Origin: an uncultured Verrucomicrobiota bacterium
GTDB lineage: Bacteria > Verrucomicrobiota > Verrucomicrobiia > Opitutales > Opitutaceae
Assembly: GCA_903856725.1 (NCBI GenBank)
Contig: CAIOCT010000063.1
Coordinates: 1 to 64,000, forward strand
Direction: 5' to 3'
Length of the DNA stretch: 64,000 bases
Below are positions 8,660-16,768 of this stretch, piece by piece. Positions within the stretch are counted from its first letter, which is position 1. Each line of letters opens with the position of its first letter. The notes below the pieces were generated by a model that was not told where the DNA came from, did no database searches, and saw only the letters and a list, made by a program, of their open reading frames with translations. Made by a program: the position numbers and the translations under genes.

Positions 8660-9631
8660 ATGAAACAGATGTATCTTCACCGCTCGAGCAGCGGTCAGCC
8701 AGCGCTAGTTAAGCGAAAGTACGATCAGAAATTCCGCGCCTCAGCCGCCTATCGCGCGAGTATGCCCGACATGATGGAGGTCGCGCATGAGGCGATTCAG
8801 GGGGCTAATGTGCCCATCCAGCAGGTCGGGATTCATAACTTCAAGTTGCCCCTTAAGTATCGTACTAAAGCCGGGAAAATTCTCACGTTAGAAACCAGTG
8901 TGACCGGCACAGTGTCGCTCGAGGCTGAGCTCAAAGGGATTAACATGGGCCGCATTATGCGGTCTTTTTATGAACATAAAGATGCTGTCACGACGGGCGA
9001 GTGGATGGGCAAGATTTTAAAAAGCTATCTGCGCACGGTCGCGAGTAAGGATGCGCGGTTAAAAATTTCTTTCTCCTATCCGATGGTGCGCGATAGTTTG
9101 CGCAGCCGCTTGGCTGGCTTTCAGTTTTATAATGTAGCTTTTGAAGGCGTGATGACCCGCGATGGTCGCTATCGTCGCTTCATCCATTTTGATTTTGTTT
9201 ATTCATCCGCGTGCCCTTGCTCGGCAGAATTAACGGAGCATGCGCGCGATCAGCGCGGTGCGTATGGCGTATCACATTCCCAGCGCAGCAAGGCGCGGAT
9301 TACATTGGAGGAAAATGACGGAAAGAAAATCTGGATCGAAGATGTCCATGCGCTTTGCCTGCGCGCCTTACAGACGGAGACCCAGGTAATGGTGAAACGC
9401 GAAGATGAGCAGGCCTTCGCTGAGCTGAATGGAGCGAATCTCAAATTTGTCGAAGATGCCGCCCGCTTACTTTACCAAGCCTTTGATGCTGATCGACGGA
9501 TCAAGGATTTTCGCATCGTTTGTTCCCACCTCGAGTCACTGCATTCCCACGATGCGGTAAGCGTGATTTGCAAAGGGGTCAAAGGCGGGTTCACCGCTGA
9601 CTTTATGGACTTCGGCGCGCTGGTATGCTGA
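8660..9631 (+). CDS. folE2: GTP cyclohydrolase FolE2 (type IB)
   Basis: Converts GTP to 7,8-dihydroneopterin triphosphate, the entry to folate, queuosine and biopterin pathways. I start at the ATG at 8660 ([12 protein letters not shown]), 323 residues; a second candidate is the ATG at residue 35 ([11 protein letters not shown]). Family signatures seen are '[15 protein letters not shown]', '[15 protein letters not shown]', and the tandem metal/substrate motif '[16 protein letters not shown]' at about 185-200, with the key Cys. 'YGVSHSQRS' follows. Type IB enzymes accept metals other than zinc and often replace or back up FolE. It follows the PTPS gene by 59 bases on the same strand and is probably co-transcribed. 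Confidence 0.95.
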   Translation: MKQMYLHRSSSGQPALVKRKYDQKFRASAAYRASMPDMMEVAHEAIQGANVPIQQVGIHNFKLPLKYRTKAGKILTLETSVTGTVSLEAELKGINMGRIMRSFYEHKDAVTTGEWMGKILKSYLRTVASKDARLKISFSYPMVRDSLRSRLAGFQFYNVAFEGVMTRDGRYRRFIHFDFVYSSACPCSAELTEHARDQRGAYGVSHSQRSKARITLEENDGKKIWIEDVHALCLRALQTETQVMVKREDEQAFAELNGANLKFVEDAARLLYQAFDADRRIKDFRIVCSHLESLHSHDAVSVICKGVKGGFTADFMDFGALVC

Positions 9632-9855
9632 TCGAAGGTGCTCGGTCATGGGTAAGAGATTATAGGCCGATCCGCGGGTCAGCTCCCTTGCGCTCTCATT
9701 TCGCTGTGCGATCGGCCCCAAAAAGCCCAAAGCTGTGCGCAGGGTCCGAGCTTAAAGCTTAGGCTATAAAACTGAGAGTTACTTCTCCCGCCTGCGTAAT
9801 GAAGATTTTAGGTTGGATTTACCGATAACCAATAACCGCTAACCAGTTACACCCC

Positions 9856-10572
9856 ATGGCCTCTAAGCTTCCACTCATCCTCATCACGGGCGCCTCCCAG
9901 GGCATTGGCGCCGCCATTGCCCACGTCTTTGCTGGGCAAATCCCTGGGGTGCGATTGGCTTTAGTGGCGCGCAGTGAGCGAAATCTGCAGCGCGTCGCCC
10001 GCACCTGCCTGCAAGCAGGGGCAACCGTAGAGATTTTCCCTTGTGATGTAACTGACGAAGGGGCGGTCGCGGCCATGGCGCGGGCGGTGCACAAACATTT
10101 TGGTCCCGTCGATGCACTCATCAATAATGCGGGTACCTTTACGATGGCACCCTTTGTGCAAACCACGGTCGCAGCGTTTGATCGTCAGATTGCGGTTAAT
10201 CTTCGAAGCCCATTTTTAGTCACGCAGGCCTTCTTGCCGGCGATGCTCCAGCGGAAGCGCGGCAGTATTTTTTTTATGAGCTCAATCGCGGGGCGCGGTG
10301 CCTATCCTAACGCCGCCGCTTATTGTGCGGCTAAGTTTGGGGTTACAGGCCTGGCGCAGGTTCTACGCGCCGAGACCAGGAATCGCGGGATTCGCGTCTG
10401 CTGCCTTCACCCCGGAGCGACCTGGTCGCCTTCTTGGTCAGGGAGTGGCGTTAAAAAGGAACGAATCATGCCGGCAGCGGATATTGCGCGGGCGGTTTAC
10501 GATATTTATAGCCTTGGTCCGCGGACCGTCGTCGAAGAAATTGTGCTTCGGCCCCAGCTCGGGGATCTCTAA
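9856..10572 (+). CDS. Short-chain dehydrogenase/reductase, sepiapterin-reductase-like
   Basis: A 238-residue classical SDR. It has TGASQGIG at 11-18 for NADP(H), 'LINNAGTF', a catalytic Ser in 'FFMSSIAGR', and Tyr/Lys in 'AAAYCAAKFG'. The C-terminus 'GPRTVVEEIVLRPQLGDL' together with 'HPGATWSP.W' resembles bacterial sepiapterin reductase as I remember the Chlorobium enzyme; this is recall, not an alignment. With PTPS-II and FolE2 immediately upstream on the same strand it could perform the final reductions to a tetrahydrobiopterin-type cofactor. The 224-base spacer from folE2 means co-transcription is not certain. The gene abuts ruvB tail to tail. The SDR family is secure; the substrate is inferred. 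Confidence 0.75.
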   Translation: MASKLPLILITGASQGIGAAIAHVFAGQIPGVRLALVARSERNLQRVARTCLQAGATVEIFPCDVTDEGAVAAMARAVHKHFGPVDALINNAGTFTMAPFVQTTVAAFDRQIAVNLRSPFLVTQAFLPAMLQRKRGSIFFMSSIAGRGAYPNAAAYCAAKFGVTGLAQVLRAETRNRGIRVCCLHPGATWSPSWSGSGVKKERIMPAADIARAVYDIYSLGPRTVVEEIVLRPQLGDL

Positions 10573-11646
10573 TTACAGCAGTGACTGCTGGGCCCCGGTG
10601 GCCGCATTGAGGCCCACGGCGTGGTAGCCTTTCGGGGTCAGTATGCGGCCCTGGGCGGTGCGCTGGAGGTAGCCTTCTTGAATCAGAAATGGTTCATGAA
10701 CTTCTTCCAGTGTTTCAGTCTCTTCGCCCACCGCGATGGCGATCGTGCTCATGCCGACTGGCCCCCCCGCATAATTTTCTGCCATCACACGCAGCATGCG
10801 TTTATCCATTTCATCGAGCCCCGCTGCATCAATTTCGAGTAGTTCCAGGGCGGCAGCCGCTACGGCTTGAGTGATCTTCCCTGCTGCTTTTTCAGAAGCG
10901 AAGTCGCGGCAGAAGTTGACGAGATTATTCGCTATGCGCGGGGTCCCGCGGGCACGGCGGGCGATTTCCTGCGCGCCGCCAGCGTCGATGGCGACCTTCA
11001 GCAGTCCACAACTCCGCAGCACAATTCCCTCGAGCGTGACGCGGTCATAATAATCGAGCCGCGTATTCAGTGTGAAACGCGAACGCAGGGGAGCGGTGAG
11101 CAGGCCGGAGCGAGTGGTGGCACCAACAAGGGTGAATTTGGGAATGGAAAGTCGGACGCTGCGGGCGTTGGGCCCTTGGTCGATCATGATATCGAGCCGG
11201 AAATCCTCCATCGCACTGTAAAGATATTCTTCCACCGTTTTTGGGATACGGTGAATTTCATCAATAAACAAAATATCGCCTTCCTCCATGTTGGTGAGGA
11301 GGCCGGCCAGATCGCCGGCTTTTTCAATGACTGGGCCAGAGGTCACTCGCACCGTGCGGCCTAGTTCGTGGCCGAGAATGAAAGCAAGGGTGGTTTTGCC
11401 GAGTCCTGGCGGTCCCGAGAGGAGAATATGGTTGAGGGCTTCGCCGCGGCGCTTGGCGGCGCCGACCATCACCTGTAGGCGTTCCACAGTCTTGGGTTGC
11501 CCGGAAAAATCACTGAAGGACAGCGGGCGCAGCGCAGCCTCGGCGGGTGAGACCGGCGCGGTGAGGGCGCTCGTCAAAAAGCCTGTACCAGTGGCCGAGG
11601 CGGGCGTCGCTTTCGACTTTTGGGGCTCGATTTTAGATTGGGCCAC
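10573..11646 (-). CDS. ruvB: Holliday junction DNA helicase RuvB
   Basis: AAA+ motor that, with RuvA, drives branch migration of Holliday junctions in recombination and repair. It is 357 residues with a GTG start. Motifs in order: 'LRPLSFSDFSGQ' for the N-terminal entry; Walker A 'GPPGLGKTTLA'; Walker B 'LFIDEIHR'; sensor 1 and arginine-finger region 'LVGATTRSGLLTAPLRSRF'; and a C-terminal winged helix ending 'GRILTPKGYHA'. The first 20 or so residues form a variable Ala/Thr-rich extension. ruvA and ruvC are not adjacent. The stop codon directly touches that of the convergent SDR gene, so there is no room for a separate terminator. Confidence 0.97.
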   Translation of the reverse strand: MAQSKIEPQKSKATPASATGTGFLTSALTAPVSPAEAALRPLSFSDFSGQPKTVERLQVMVGAAKRRGEALNHILLSGPPGLGKTTLAFILGHELGRTVRVTSGPVIEKAGDLAGLLTNMEEGDILFIDEIHRIPKTVEEYLYSAMEDFRLDIMIDQGPNARSVRLSIPKFTLVGATTRSGLLTAPLRSRFTLNTRLDYYDRVTLEGIVLRSCGLLKVAIDAGGAQEIARRARGTPRIANNLVNFCRDFASEKAAGKITQAVAAAALELLEIDAAGLDEMDKRMLRVMAENYAGGPVGMSTIAIAVGEETETLEEVHEPFLIQEGYLQRTAQGRILTPKGYHAVGLNAATGAQQSLL

Positions 11647-11717
11647 GGAAAAAGAGGATTAGCATTCTGAGCGGAGCGAAGGGTTCAGTGAAATTAAGAT
11701 TTCAGAATAAAAAAGAA

Positions 11718-13007
11718 TTATTTCCATTCAACATCCGCGCCGAGACTCCGAAGATTTTCGACGAAATGCGGGTGGGCGCGTTTGATGGTGTCAGCATTTT
11801 TTACCACACTTCTCCCAGGGATACTGGCGGCTACCATGTAAAGTGCGACTGCGGCGCGGATGATGTAAGGAGCTTCAACGGTCGCGGGGTGAAGTGGGCG
11901 GGCCCCAAAAACGGTAATTCGGTGCGGATCACTGACGACCACGTGGGCGCCAAATTTAGACAACTCCGACATCCACGTGAAGCCACCTTCGTAAACTTTA
12001 TTCCAGAACATCACCGTCCCTTCAGCTCGCACCGCGAGTGCGATCATGCACGGTAGCAGATCAACCGGAAAATAAGGCCACGGGGCCGCTTCGATTTTAG
12101 GCAGCAGATTCGAGGTGAAGGGTTGTGTGATGACGAGTTTTTGGCGCCGGCGGACAATCGCGGTGTCGCCCTCGTATTCGATTTTGACGCCCAACTTGGC
12201 GAACGAGCGGTTGATCAGGTCAAAATGGTGGGGGAGAGAATTTTTAACCCGCACTTCTCCGCCAGTGATGGCGCCAAGCGCCAGAAATGTAACCACCTCA
12301 TGATGGTCGGTATTGATCGTGATCGTACCGCCCTTTAGCTGCTTAACCCCTGTTACCGTCAGTTGGCTGGTGCCAAGGCCCGTGATTTTTGCACCCATCG
12401 TGACGAGGGCAGCGCAGAGATCTTGGACATGAGGCTCGCTCGCTGCATTGAGTAGCACCGATTCGCCTTCCGCCAGCACGGCGGCCATGACGAAATTTTC
12501 CGTCGCCGTTACAGACATGTAATCGGGCCAGTGGCGGCCGGCGCGAAAACGACCACGCAGGGCCATGGTTAATTTGCGCTGATGAGAAATTTTGGCCCCT
12601 AATTTCTCGAGAATTTCTAAGTGCGGGTCCAATTCACGAATGCCGAGTGAGCAACCCTTGGCGTTGGTGGGCAGCGTGATTTTCTTCATGCGCTGTAGCA
12701 GGGGCGCGAAGAGGAGGACGGCGGAGCGCATCCCGGCGGGTAATTCGCCATTGAGGCGACGGGCATCGAAACTCGAATGATCGATACTCATCGTGCCAGC
12801 GGCGCGATCCCAAACAATGCGTGAGCCTTGTTCCGTGAAGAAATTTACGAGCTTCTCAACATCCGTAATAAAGGGGACGTGCCGTAAGGTCAGCTTGGCG
12901 TCGGTGAGCAGGGACGCGCAGAGAATCGGCAAGATAGAGTTCTTATTGCCGGAGGGTGTGATAGTGCCGCTCAGGGGTTTGCCGCCGTGAATGATGAGAT
13001 CAGCCAT
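11718..13007 (-). CDS. murA: UDP-N-acetylglucosamine 1-carboxyvinyltransferase
   Basis: First committed step of peptidoglycan precursor synthesis: transfers enolpyruvate from PEP to UDP-GlcNAc. The protein has 429 residues. It shows the N-terminal 'GGKPLSGTITPSGNKNSIL' with the substrate-binding Lys-Asn. The mobile-loop cysteine (fosfomycin target) is kept as 'NAKGCSLGIRELDPHL', equivalent to E. coli Cys115. 'TATENFVMAAVLAEG' and the C-terminal 'VVKNADTIKRAHPHFVENLRSLGA' are also typical. The sequence is somewhat divergent (for example RELDPH where RPVDLH is usual), so it may be a second MurA paralogue. The gene is not in a mur cluster. It lies downstream of the disordered-protein gene, which has its own terminator. 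Confidence 0.92.
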   Translation of the reverse strand: MADLIIHGGKPLSGTITPSGNKNSILPILCASLLTDAKLTLRHVPFITDVEKLVNFFTEQGSRIVWDRAAGTMSIDHSSFDARRLNGELPAGMRSAVLLFAPLLQRMKKITLPTNAKGCSLGIRELDPHLEILEKLGAKISHQRKLTMALRGRFRAGRHWPDYMSVTATENFVMAAVLAEGESVLLNAASEPHVQDLCAALVTMGAKITGLGTSQLTVTGVKQLKGGTITINTDHHEVVTFLALGAITGGEVRVKNSLPHHFDLINRSFAKLGVKIEYEGDTAIVRRRQKLVITQPFTSNLLPKIEAAPWPYFPVDLLPCMIALAVRAEGTVMFWNKVYEGGFTWMSELSKFGAHVVVSDPHRITVFGARPLHPATVEAPYIIRAAVALYMVAASIPGRSVVKNADTIKRAHPHFVENLRSLGADVEWK

Positions 13008-13058
13008 CGGGTGAGATTAGAATTGCGAGTTGAACGAGGCGCGCTGCGGTCAGCGACA

Positions 13059-13092
13059 ATAAAAAAGCGTCTACCGTAAGGCAGACGCTTTG
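13059..13092 (-). terminator. Strong rho-independent terminator for the disordered-protein gene
   Basis: Read leftwards: AAAGCGTCT (complement of 13083-13091) pairs perfectly with AGACGCTTT (complement of 13064-13072). An inner CC/GG pair closes a TTAC loop, and a run of T follows. It lies about 40 bases after the stop of the 13135-14070 gene and upstream of murA, separating the two transcripts. Confidence 0.85.
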
Positions 13093-13134
13093 AATGCGAT
13101 TCGCGCGGGGCGCGTTGGCAAGAGTTAAGTGACT

Positions 13135-14070
13135 TTAGACGCCACCTTGGCTCGATCCTTGGTCGCCACCCCCACGGTAGTCGCCGCGAGATTGGCTGCG
13201 ACCACGACCACCGCGACTGCGGCGGCGTTGGCCATCACCAGTACCGCTGCCACTGTGGGAACTGCGTCCGCGATCACCACGGTTGCGGCTGTAGGCGCGA
13301 TCCCCGGATGGCGCCGCGGCAGAAGCCGAGGTGCTGGAGGAACCCGTGAAGAGAGATTTCAGCCAGCTGAAGAATCCTCGCGATTGAGCTGGTGCTGCAG
13401 TGCGTGGAGCTGCTGGAGCATCCGGCGCGGCGGGACGAGTCGAGCGATTTTCGCGCGGGGCCCCACCGTAATTAGACGGTGTTGGTACATAATTGTAGCC
13501 GGGACGCACGTAGATGAATTTCTCAGGAATCGAAGCTGGATCAAACGGCTCTTGGGCTGGGCTCGAGGCGCGCCGAGGTTCTTCGCGCCGGGCTTCTTCC
13601 CGACGAGGACGATCGTTGCGTGACTCGCGGGCAGGTCGGAATCCCTCGCTTTCCCAAGTTTGGGCAGGCGCAGTTTTCTGTTGTTCGGGCTCGAGAATAT
13701 TTAATTCAGCAGGCTCTTCATTGGCGACTTGGACGGGAGCGGCAATAACCGCGGCAGGGGCTTTGACAGGGGCAACCGGAGCAGCCGCAACTGGCGCCGG
13801 GGCGACAGGGGCAGCAGACTCAGTTACAGCCACAGGTGTTTCCACCGGGGCGAACGGATTTTGGTATTCACGCGGAGCGGTCACGACTGCAATTGCGGTC
13901 GGGGTGTACGCGGCAGAGGCTGCGGTAGGGGCAGCAGGGGCACTCGAACGCTTAGCTTTCCCGCGGGCTAGGCCAGAGCCGCGCGTGGAGCCGAATGAGG
14001 ACTCGGCGTTTAACGCCGGAGTGGTCGCAGATGCTTCGGCAGGAGCATTGGACGATTCTGTGGATGACAT
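13135..14070 (-). CDS. Disordered Ala/Pro-rich protein with Arg/Gly/Ser-rich C-terminus, function unknown
   Basis: I do not recognise this as a named family. From the ATG at 14070 (MSSTESSNAPAEA) it has 311 residues; an upstream in-frame ATG at 14163 gives an unconserved-looking extension. Layout: Ala/Thr-rich N-terminus; a Pro/Ala/Val repeat-like tract around residues 80-120; a charged Arg/Glu stretch (EEARREEPRR); a short more ordered motif 'PEKFIYVRPGYNYVPTPSNYG'; another hydrophobic spot 'FFSWLKSLFTG'; then an Arg/Gly/Ser tail with repeated GGRGRSQSRGDYRGG-like units. RG-rich tails of this kind often bind RNA. No signal peptide or helix is seen. It ends in a strong terminator, so it is a single, probably well-expressed gene. 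Confidence 0.7.
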   Translation of the reverse strand: MSSTESSNAPAEASATTPALNAESSFGSTRGSGLARGKAKRSSAPAAPTAASAAYTPTAIAVVTAPREYQNPFAPVETPVAVTESAAPVAPAPVAAAPVAPVKAPAAVIAAPVQVANEEPAELNILEPEQQKTAPAQTWESEGFRPARESRNDRPRREEARREEPRRASSPAQEPFDPASIPEKFIYVRPGYNYVPTPSNYGGAPRENRSTRPAAPDAPAAPRTAAPAQSRGFFSWLKSLFTGSSSTSASAAAPSGDRAYSRNRGDRGRSSHSGSGTGDGQRRRSRGGRGRSQSRGDYRGGGDQGSSQGGV

Positions 14071-14261
14071 GTCTATGTTGTTGGTTGTAAGCGCCTGCCA
14101 AAAGTGGCGGCGCAGGGTTGTTGATGCCAGCTGGAGCTCGAAAATCTCGCTCAACAGCGGCAATAGCTGGTCAAAGTCGCGGATAGGCCCTAGCAGGGCA
14201 ACTTAATTTTTCCTGGGCGACGGGCTTGCCAGAGGGGGAAGTGGCCCTCAAGCTAGTCTTC

Positions 14262-14633
14262 ATGGACAAACTTGAGGAAATTTTTCGTATGCAAGATGCA
14301 CTCAATAAGCGCATTGGAGTAAATTTACCACCGCCCACTGACGAAGAAAAGGCAAAGTGGATTCTTAACTACACTCGCGCCATGCAGCAGGAGACAGCTG
14401 AGCTGATTGATAGCGTGCCATGGAAATGGTGGGCAAAGTACCAGAAGTTTGACGAGCAGAACGCCAAGGTTGAGGTCGTCGATCTTTTCCACTTTCTCGT
14501 ATCACTAGCCCAAACGCTCGGCATGACACCTGACGATGTTTATCAAGCGTATCTTAAGAAAAACGCGGTTAATCATCAACGGCAGGAAAGTGGCTACGTC
14601 AAAAAAGACGAAGCGGATTCCAAGCATATCTAA
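14262..14633 (+). CDS. Dimeric dUTP diphosphatase (all-alpha NTP-PPase, dUTPase_2)
   Basis: Hydrolyses dUTP to dUMP and pyrophosphate, keeping uracil out of DNA and supplying thymidylate synthesis. It has 123 residues from the ATG at 14262 (MDKLEEIFRMQDALN). Features of the dimeric, MazG-like family: an N-terminal helix 'MQDALNKRIGV'; metal-binding 'QQETAELIDSVPWKWW' with the ExxE/D pattern; and a second acid pair in 'KVEVVDLFHFLVSLA'. 'AYLKKNAVNHQRQESGY' matches the C-terminal substrate-binding 'KN..NH.RQ..GY'. This differs from the trimeric Dut of most bacteria. The gene is isolated, divergent from the disordered-protein gene and convergent with arsC. Confidence 0.88.
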   Translation: MDKLEEIFRMQDALNKRIGVNLPPPTDEEKAKWILNYTRAMQQETAELIDSVPWKWWAKYQKFDEQNAKVEVVDLFHFLVSLAQTLGMTPDDVYQAYLKKNAVNHQRQESGYVKKDEADSKHI

Positions 14634-14690
14634 GAAGTGGGCGGCTTAGATCTTAGGAAAGTTGCGGTAGGCAAATATCCTCAACTAAGA

Positions 14691-15131
14691 TCATGGGCGG
14701 TCGCGCAGCCCGGCGGCGTAAGCCTCAAAGACCTGCTTAATTTCGTCACGAACGCGGCGAAATTGGTTGAGGATTTCTTCCTCGGTGCCGGTCGCATGAG
14801 CAGGGTCAGCAAAGCCCCAGTGGTGCCGATTTAATTGACCAGGAAATAATGGGCAGGCCTGATCAGCATGGCCGCAAACAGTGATCACCGTGGTGATGCT
14901 GTGGGCGAGAAAATCATTCATGTGTTTTGAGTGGTGCTGGGAGATATCAATGCCGATCTCCTGCATCACTTGAATAGCTTTCGGGTGCACATAACCAGCG
15001 GGGCGAGAGCCTGCACTATGGACGACAACGAGATCGTCCGCCGCTGCGCGCAAGATGCCTTCAGCGAGATGGCTCCGGCAGGAATTTCCCGTGCATAGAA
15101 TGAGGACGATTGGTTTGGCTGGCAGCGTCAT
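14691..15131 (-). CDS. arsC: Arsenate reductase, thioredoxin-coupled (LMW phosphatase fold)
   Basis: Reduces arsenate to arsenite, which the adjacent Acr3 exports. The 146-residue protein has the P-loop C13-TGNSC-R19 (CX5R) and the two further redox cysteines C86 and C93 in '[10 protein letters not shown]'. This seven-residue spacing is that of the Staphylococcus-type enzyme, regenerated by thioredoxin. '[11 protein letters not shown]' carries the catalytic Asp. It is the last gene of arsR-acr3-arsC, 18 bases after acr3. A thioredoxin reductase is encoded at 0.8-1.7 kb in this window. The assignment is firm. Confidence 0.94.
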   Translation of the reverse strand: MTLPAKPIVLILCTGNSCRSHLAEGILRAAADDLVVVHSAGSRPAGYVHPKAIQVMQEIGIDISQHHSKHMNDFLAHSITTVITVCGHADQACPLFPGQLNRHHWGFADPAHATGTEEEILNQFRRVRDEIKQVFEAYAAGLRDRP

Positions 15132-15149
15132 CGTTTGCAGTTAAATAAA

Positions 15150-16205
15150 TTAGAGAGAGAGGGGAAACCAGCGTCGGCGCAGCCAAAAGGCTACGTGGAC
15201 GAGGCCAATAAGAGCGGGCACTTCAATGAGGGGACCAACCACGGCGGCAAAGGCGACGCCGGAATCCAGACCGAATACAGCAATGGAGACAGCGATCGCT
15301 AGCTCGAAATTGTTACCCGCAGAAGTAAAGGCGAGGCTGGCTGATCGCGGGTAATCTGCGCCCATTTTCTTGGCTAGGGCGAAGCTCGTGAGAAACATGA
15401 TCGCGAAATAAATCATCAAGGGTACCGCGATGCGAAGGACATCCACGGGAAGTTTAACAAAAGCGCTTCCCTTGAAGGTGAACATAACAACGATGGTAAA
15501 GAGCAGCGCACTCAAGGTTAGCGGGGCGATGCGGGGGATGAATTTTTTATCATACCACTCTTCACCCTTGAAGGGAACGAGCGTGATCCGGCTGAGCGAC
15601 CCAGCAGCGAAAGGGATGCCTAAGTAAATCATGACGCTCCAAAAAATATCCAACATCCGCACTGGCACGACGGCGCCGGTCAAACCGAAATAAGGCGGGA
15701 GTACGGTGATGAAGACCCAAGCGTAGAAACTGTAGAGTACAATTTGGGCGATGCTGTTGAGGGCGACTAGGCCGGCCGCATATTCAGGACTACCTTTGGC
15801 TAGGTCATTCCAGACGAGTACCATGGCGATACAGCGAGCGATACCCACCAGGATAAGCCCCACCATATAGTCGGGGTGGTCACGCAGCAAAGTAACGGCG
15901 AGCAGAAACATCAGGACCGGTCCCACAATCCAATTCTGGACCAGCGAGAGGGTAAGAATACGAGGATTGGCAAACACTTTAGGCAATTGAGTGTATTTCA
16001 CTTTCGCTAAGGGTGGATACATCATCAAAATGAGCCCAATCGCAATCGGGAGGTTAGTCGTGCCCATAGTGAGTGGGGCAAAAAAAGCAGTGGGGTCGGT
16101 GATGACGAATTGGCCGAGGATGACGCCTAGGCCCATGGCTATGAAAATCCAGATCGTTAGATAGCGATCGAGGAATGACATTTGAGGGGCGATAGATTCT
16201 TGCAT
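15150..16205 (-). CDS. acr3: ACR3-family arsenite efflux permease
   Basis: Inner-membrane protein of the bile/arsenite/riboflavin transporter superfamily that extrudes arsenite using proton motive force. It is 351 residues with about ten hydrophobic segments. Family signatures are '[20 protein letters not shown]', '[11 protein letters not shown]', and '[18 protein letters not shown]', which contains the conserved transport cysteine. '[20 protein letters not shown]' is near the C-terminus. It lies between arsR (12 bases upstream) and arsC (18 bases downstream), so a single transcript controlled by ArsR is expected. It is the Acr3 type rather than ArsB. The assignment is firm. Confidence 0.95.
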   Translation of the reverse strand: MQESIAPQMSFLDRYLTIWIFIAMGLGVILGQFVITDPTAFFAPLTMGTTNLPIAIGLILMMYPPLAKVKYTQLPKVFANPRILTLSLVQNWIVGPVLMFLLAVTLLRDHPDYMVGLILVGIARCIAMVLVWNDLAKGSPEYAAGLVALNSIAQIVLYSFYAWVFITVLPPYFGLTGAVVPVRMLDIFWSVMIYLGIPFAAGSLSRITLVPFKGEEWYDKKFIPRIAPLTLSALLFTIVVMFTFKGSAFVKLPVDVLRIAVPLMIYFAIMFLTSFALAKKMGADYPRSASLAFTSAGNNFELAIAVSIAVFGLDSGVAFAAVVGPLIEVPALIGLVHVAFWLRRRWFPLSL

Positions 16206-16217
16206 AGCAGTGGAGTG

Positions 16218-16598
16218 TTAACGGGCTAAGTGGAGAAATTTGCGCCGTGGCACAATGGGTGCGCAGTCGCAGTTGAGGTGGCTTGCGAGTTGCGTTAGTT
16301 TAGCCAAATCCCGCCGTAGCAGCGGTTCCTCAGGGATCGCATCCTGTAAAAAGTGCAAATGGGCGACCAGTGCTGGCGAGAGCGGGGTGGCTAAGGCATA
16401 AATACGCCAAAGGCCACTTTGCTTGGTCGTTACTAGACCATGGCGCCGCAAATAGGCGAGGTGGCGAGATATTTTAGTTTGGGGTAACCGCAATAAGGCC
16501 TCGAAATGGCAAACGCATAATGGTCGCTGGGCGAGCAGGTTGATTAAACGTAGGCGCGTGTTATCGCTCAGGCAGAGATATAAGTTTATCAATTTCAA
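16218..16598 (-). CDS. arsR: ArsR-family arsenic-responsive repressor
   Basis: Winged-helix repressor expected to block the ars operon until As(III) or Sb(III) binds. It has 126 residues and begins with TTG at 16598, chosen because 'LINLYLCLSDNTRLRLINLL' is where the family begins and no ATG is near. The metal site 'LCVCHF' sits at the start of the recognition region, followed by 'LPQTKISRHLAYLRRHGLV' (helix-turn-helix) and 'GLWRIYAL' (wing). A second cysteine pair, CDC, occurs near the C-terminus ('NCDCAPI') and may add a ligand. It is the first gene of the operon. A perfect palindrome lies 20 bases upstream of the start and is the likely operator. Confidence 0.92.
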   Translation of the reverse strand: MKLINLYLCLSDNTRLRLINLLAQRPLCVCHFEALLRLPQTKISRHLAYLRRHGLVTTKQSGLWRIYALATPLSPALVAHLHFLQDAIPEEPLLRRDLAKLTQLASHLNCDCAPIVPRRKFLHLAR

Positions 16599-16618
16599 AG
16601 CAGACCGCCAAATTGTTT

Positions 16619-16644
16619 TATATATTTGCTAAAGCAAATATATA
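16619..16644. promoter_or_regulatory. Candidate ArsR operator: 11-bp perfect inverted repeat
   Basis: TATATATTTGC (16619-16629) and GCAAATATATA (16634-16644) are exact reverse complements separated by TAAA. The element lies 20 bases before the arsR start. Its TATATA-like arms would overlap a -10 region reading leftwards, a placement suited to repression. The TTTGC/GCAAA core resembles known ArsR-type dyads in which AT-rich arms flank a short spacer. Confidence 0.8.
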
Positions 16645-16768
16645 AATAACCCACATCGCTTTATGCAGTGCGGGGTGCTTGTTTTGGTGATTACCAACTT
16701 ACTGGGTAGGCGAAAAACTGGGGGCTTGCTTGCTGGGAGCCAGCGCCTCTGCATCATTGTTCTATCTC

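Noticed and set aside
13129-14206. Large + strand frames opposite the disordered-protein gene
   Set aside because: Low-complexity Ala/Gly/Arg translations produced by the GC-rich opposite strand; the minus gene has a start, biased composition and a terminator.
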